Origin: Glandiceps talaboti
Lineage: Eukaryota; Hemichordata; Enteropneusta; Spengelidae
Reading direction: 5' to 3'
DNA: 62,000 nucleotides
Assembly: GCF_964340395.1 (NCBI RefSeq)
Contig: NC_135554.1
Coordinates: forward strand, 28,218,630 to 28,280,629
Both the position numbers and the translations under genes were made by a program. Below the pieces are notes generated by a model. It was not told where the DNA came from, did no database searches, and saw only the letters and a list, made by a program, of their open reading frames with translations. Shown here piece after piece: positions 59,155 through 62,000 of this stretch; the stretch's first letter is position 1, and every line of letters begins with the position of its first letter.

Positions 59155-59325
59155 GATAAAAAGCAAATGCCAAATAGAATAAAGCGCGATAGTAGCTAAG
59201 TTATTCTTATAAGTTCAAACAATAAAATGTGAAACTACATGGGTGTCATTCGTGGAGTGAACACGTAAGTAAAACACAGTTGATATTATAATTTATATCC
59301 CTATCCGATCCATAAGCTTATGTGT

Positions 59326-59332
59326 TTTTATA
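59326..59332 (-). promoter_or_regulatory. TATA-like box upstream of gene B
   Basis: Matches the gene A TATAAAA site, 172 bp before the start codon. The adjoining E-box of gene A is not present here, so the two copies may be regulated differently. Confidence 0.38.
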
Positions 59333-59744
59333 CCACGGAGGTATAAGGTGAGTATATAAAATACTAGGAAGACATAGGTCTCCTTGTGTATACCAAGTTA
59401 CACGACATTCAGTTATTGCCAACGAAATACGATTACAGAATTATTTGTGGAGGTATGGGCTACACGTGAGCTGGCTTGATTCTTGATCTCAGAGGTAGTC
59501 GAAGTCGACGATCTTTTTAACACACTAGTCGATAGTTTGGGTCATTCGCTCATCACTGTTGCTAGACTCGATCGTAAATGAACACAATGTGTAATCGTAC
59601 GTGCGTACGCATGAAACCGAACAAAGCAGCCTTTCGCCAGCCAGCCTTGAATGGTAAATGAACAACTCATTGTAGTCATAGAAAGTGGAGCATACAAACC
59701 AAACACATCGAAAATTAAATGTTGGACCCAAAGCTAGACAGTAA

Positions 59745-60348
59745 GGGGAGAACCATTTGATTACCGGGGGGGGGGGGTGGAGGAAGTAGGTATGGGAGCA
59801 ATTTTTTTTCTACTGTCAGTCCTGCATCATTTTTTTTTCAAATGGAGTAGCAGTGCAATTTTTTTTAAATTAGTCATTAAGTTTGTAATGCGTTGTTCAT
59901 ACCTATACCACGTCACAATGGTTCACAACTGTACCTCTAAATAACTTGTTCTGTGCAAGAAGAATTATCAGTTAGTATGAAAGACGTCTGTCTACCAACC
60001 ATACTTCTGCTACTTAAAACTGTGTGCATTTGAGTTTAAAGCAGAGCTATATAGTGCATGCTTTAATGATAAGTGCTGGAAAAAAATAGGAATTTATACT
60101 CGTATTAAAAACATTTGCGCCGCCTATGAAGGCGCGCCGCCAAAGAATACATGAGAATAAGGTTTCCAAATTTGCTCATTTCTGGTGCATTGTGACAATT
60201 TTTTTTTTCACTTCTGTCTGTTATGACAATTTTTTTTTCTCAAGCCATTACAGGATCAAATTTTTTTTTCTGGTTCACCTGGAACAATTTTTTTTTCTCA
60301 AAATCCTCCATACCCACCCCCACCCCCAGAAATCAAATGGTTCTCCCC
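59745..60348. mobile_element. Harbinger-like MITE with TAA target duplication
   Basis: 604 bp; terminal inverted repeats start ggggagaaccatttgatt and end aatcaaatggttctcccc. Flanked by taa on both sides, and unit 1 has the empty site (cagtaagataac near 25560). A 3-bp TAA duplication is typical of PIF/Harbinger. Inside are several caattttttttctc-like copies and no coding frame. Confidence 0.75.
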
Positions 60349-60364
60349 TAAGATAACACATATT

Positions 60365-60620
60365 CACCCTCCAATGATTTTCACGGCCACTATAGTACTA
60401 GCGACCTTGCACGTAGTGACCTTGGGCATAGCGACCTTTGGTTGCCTTCACAGTGAGCGGCCCGGGGGGTCTAGCAGCAAGATTACAACTTTTAAGTTTT
60501 ACCAGGAGTACCAGGTTGACAGTAGTAGTACTCGTCCTGCTTGCAGACGGTGCACGCGTTTCGCTCAACACCGGAAGACTTACTCCGTCTGTGCAAGTAG
60601 GTAGATGATACATGAACCTG
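60365..60620. other. CpG-rich conserved block upstream of gene B
   Basis: Counterpart of 25600-25830; the plus-strand frame through LLSFTRSTRLTVVVLVLLA to the stop is maintained. Confidence 0.5.
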
Positions 60621-60714
60621 TCCGTTGTGTTTACAAGATCATGAAAACAGTACTCATTTTATAAACAGGACAATAAACAAGACAATTTACTAGTGATATC
60701 CTAACTAAATTTCA

Positions 60715-60972
60715 GGTTTTTTAAAATTGAAAATCACAATTTTTCCATCTAATTTGCATATCACTTTCCAGCTCACTTTGACTCGAACTAATCGATATCA
60801 AGAGGTAACTAGTGACATACCAAATTTCAGACCAAATCTGCCTGGTAATCACATTTGACCTAACTTGCATACTACTAATCGGCTCATTTTGCTTTGACAA
60901 TCTCCCAACTATACATATGTCCCACCAAATATCTAAACAATCGACCCAGCAGTTTTTGAGTTTAACGTTAAG

Positions 60973-61032
<60 letters not shown>
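60715..61032. repeat. Composite dispersed repeat, copy 5 (right edge of unit 2)
   Basis: Two second-type monomers ending in cgacccagcagtttttgag and a (CA)n tract. Confidence 0.65.
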
Positions 61033-61037
<5 letters not shown>

Positions 61038-61048
61038 TACATACATAC

Positions 61049-61079
<31 letters not shown>

Positions 61080-61122
61080 TACACGAATTGGTCTTCTCAT
61101 ACGATGTGAAATGCTTCCTCAG

Positions 61123-61294
61123 ACGATTGTCCACGAGTGCTTGCGAGGCTGTCCTTACTTTTCAAGACCACGCGAAACGTAAAATCATTGCCGATAAAGA
61201 AAAGGAGGAATTGAGCGAGAATGCTGGTCAGAGCGGGTCTTGGAGTGTGCCACCATTGGCACAATTCACAGAGATGTGGTGCGTCAGATTCCTG
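61123..61294 (+). CDS. Possible coding exon of an unrecognised gene
   Basis: Follows ttcctcag and ends at CTG|GTAAGT, a strong donor. Encodes RLSTSACEAVLTFQDHAKRK, then ADKEKEELSENAGQSG and FTEMWCVRFL. Codon use looks coding, GC content is raised, and the segment lies outside the duplication. The frame is open upstream into simple repeats, so it could also be a first exon. No family recognised. Confidence 0.35.
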
Positions 61295-61299
61295 GTAAG

Positions 61300-62000
61300 T
61301 GTTACCAGGGGTTCCCAGCACCCCCCCCCCCCCGATCAATTTACTCCCACGGGTACGTGTGGCCATGTATTGTCAAAATGAAACGACGGAAAACATATAA
61401 ATTACTTTGAAATTGTGTTTTAACTAATATAGAAGGCAAGTTAGCTTCGTAAAATATCTTCATTATCATGATGGTAATTTTTTTTGGAAAAACTAATTTA
61501 TGGAGTCTGATTTTATGTTTTACATATTAATACGTAAAAAATCCAAATGTAAGACATGTCTAGCCATAGTTCTCTTCTATTCAACATCACACAAAAAAAA
61601 TGTAGTCGGGCGATACTCAATCCTGAGGGGGGGGGGCTGCTCCCCTTATTAGATTATTTGTATATGTGTCGCCCCTTTTCGTGTTCCTTTTCTCTAAAGT
61701 GTGGTGTGTTTTTTCGAGCAGAAGAGTCTAAAATGGGGTCCAATTAGTGTACATTATTTTCAATATTGATCATTCCAAAGTTTGCTCCAGTTTCATTTAC
61801 CAAATCATAACTGTGCTATTAATTGCCCCCAAACTGTTCTGTGGGAAAAAAATACAAGCGTGTAGTACGTATATTACATTTTGCCATCCACCATTTCGGA
61901 ACATATTTTGGTCTAAAATTTGATCTTCTAAAACCCTGTAATGATCTAAAAGTAGGGTATTGGTTTTTGATCAAAATGGGTCTAAAATGGGTCTGGGATT
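61300..62000. other. Right end of window, no gene seen
   Basis: A C run at 61320, a G run at 61627, and aaaatgggtctaaaatgggt-like direct repeats at the very end. No exon can be supported. Confidence 0.4.

Overview
The window is animal nuclear DNA: AT-rich, with short exons, long repeat-filled introns and GT-AG splice sites. The best guess is a cephalochordate (amphioxus, Branchiostoma). The reasons are a duplicated PTCHD3-like gene, dense transposon debris, and minisatellites built on exon/intron junctions like the 'mirage minisatellites' known from amphioxus genes. The species is an inference; no marker gene is present.

The core is a head-to-tail tandem duplication. Each unit carries one intact 19-exon gene on the minus strand for a 12-transmembrane Patched-domain protein (PTCHD3-like, RND superfamily with a sterol-sensing domain). 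Gene A runs 24687 to 3770 (976 aa predicted); gene B runs 59154 to 32579 (969 aa predicted). I worked out all exons by hand. The first 17 exons share splice phases in both copies, no premature stop is seen in the main model, and the GxxxDD motif (TM4) and GxxxD motif (TM10) are intact. The C-terminal tail differs slightly between the copies and carries a PPxY motif.

Layout: 1-3769 is the 3' flank of gene A (37-bp minisatellite, 30-bp repeats, hairpin, 60-bp satellite). 3770-24687 is gene A. 24690-26210 is its upstream region, with a TATA-like box, a MITE and a block conserved between units. 26210-29640 is a repeat spacer (LINE tail, minisatellites, composite repeat). 29640-32578 is the 3' flank of gene B. 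32579-59154 is gene B. 59155-60990 is its upstream region, with a Harbinger-like MITE. 60990-62000 leaves the duplication and may hold one plus-strand exon of another gene.

Intron 12 of gene B holds a young Ngaro-type tyrosine-recombinase retrotransposon (40657-46503, minus strand). It has gag, RT-RNase H and recombinase frames and identical split direct repeats in the order A1-B1-A2-B2. Intron 12 of gene A preserves the empty site, so the insertion followed the duplication and made no target-site duplication.

The most unusual feature is at exon 2 of both genes, where the end of the exon and its 5' splice site form the repeat unit of a 31-bp tandem array, giving about 9 to 12 consecutive donor-like sites. 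Exons 3, 5 and 9 show related behaviour at their acceptors.
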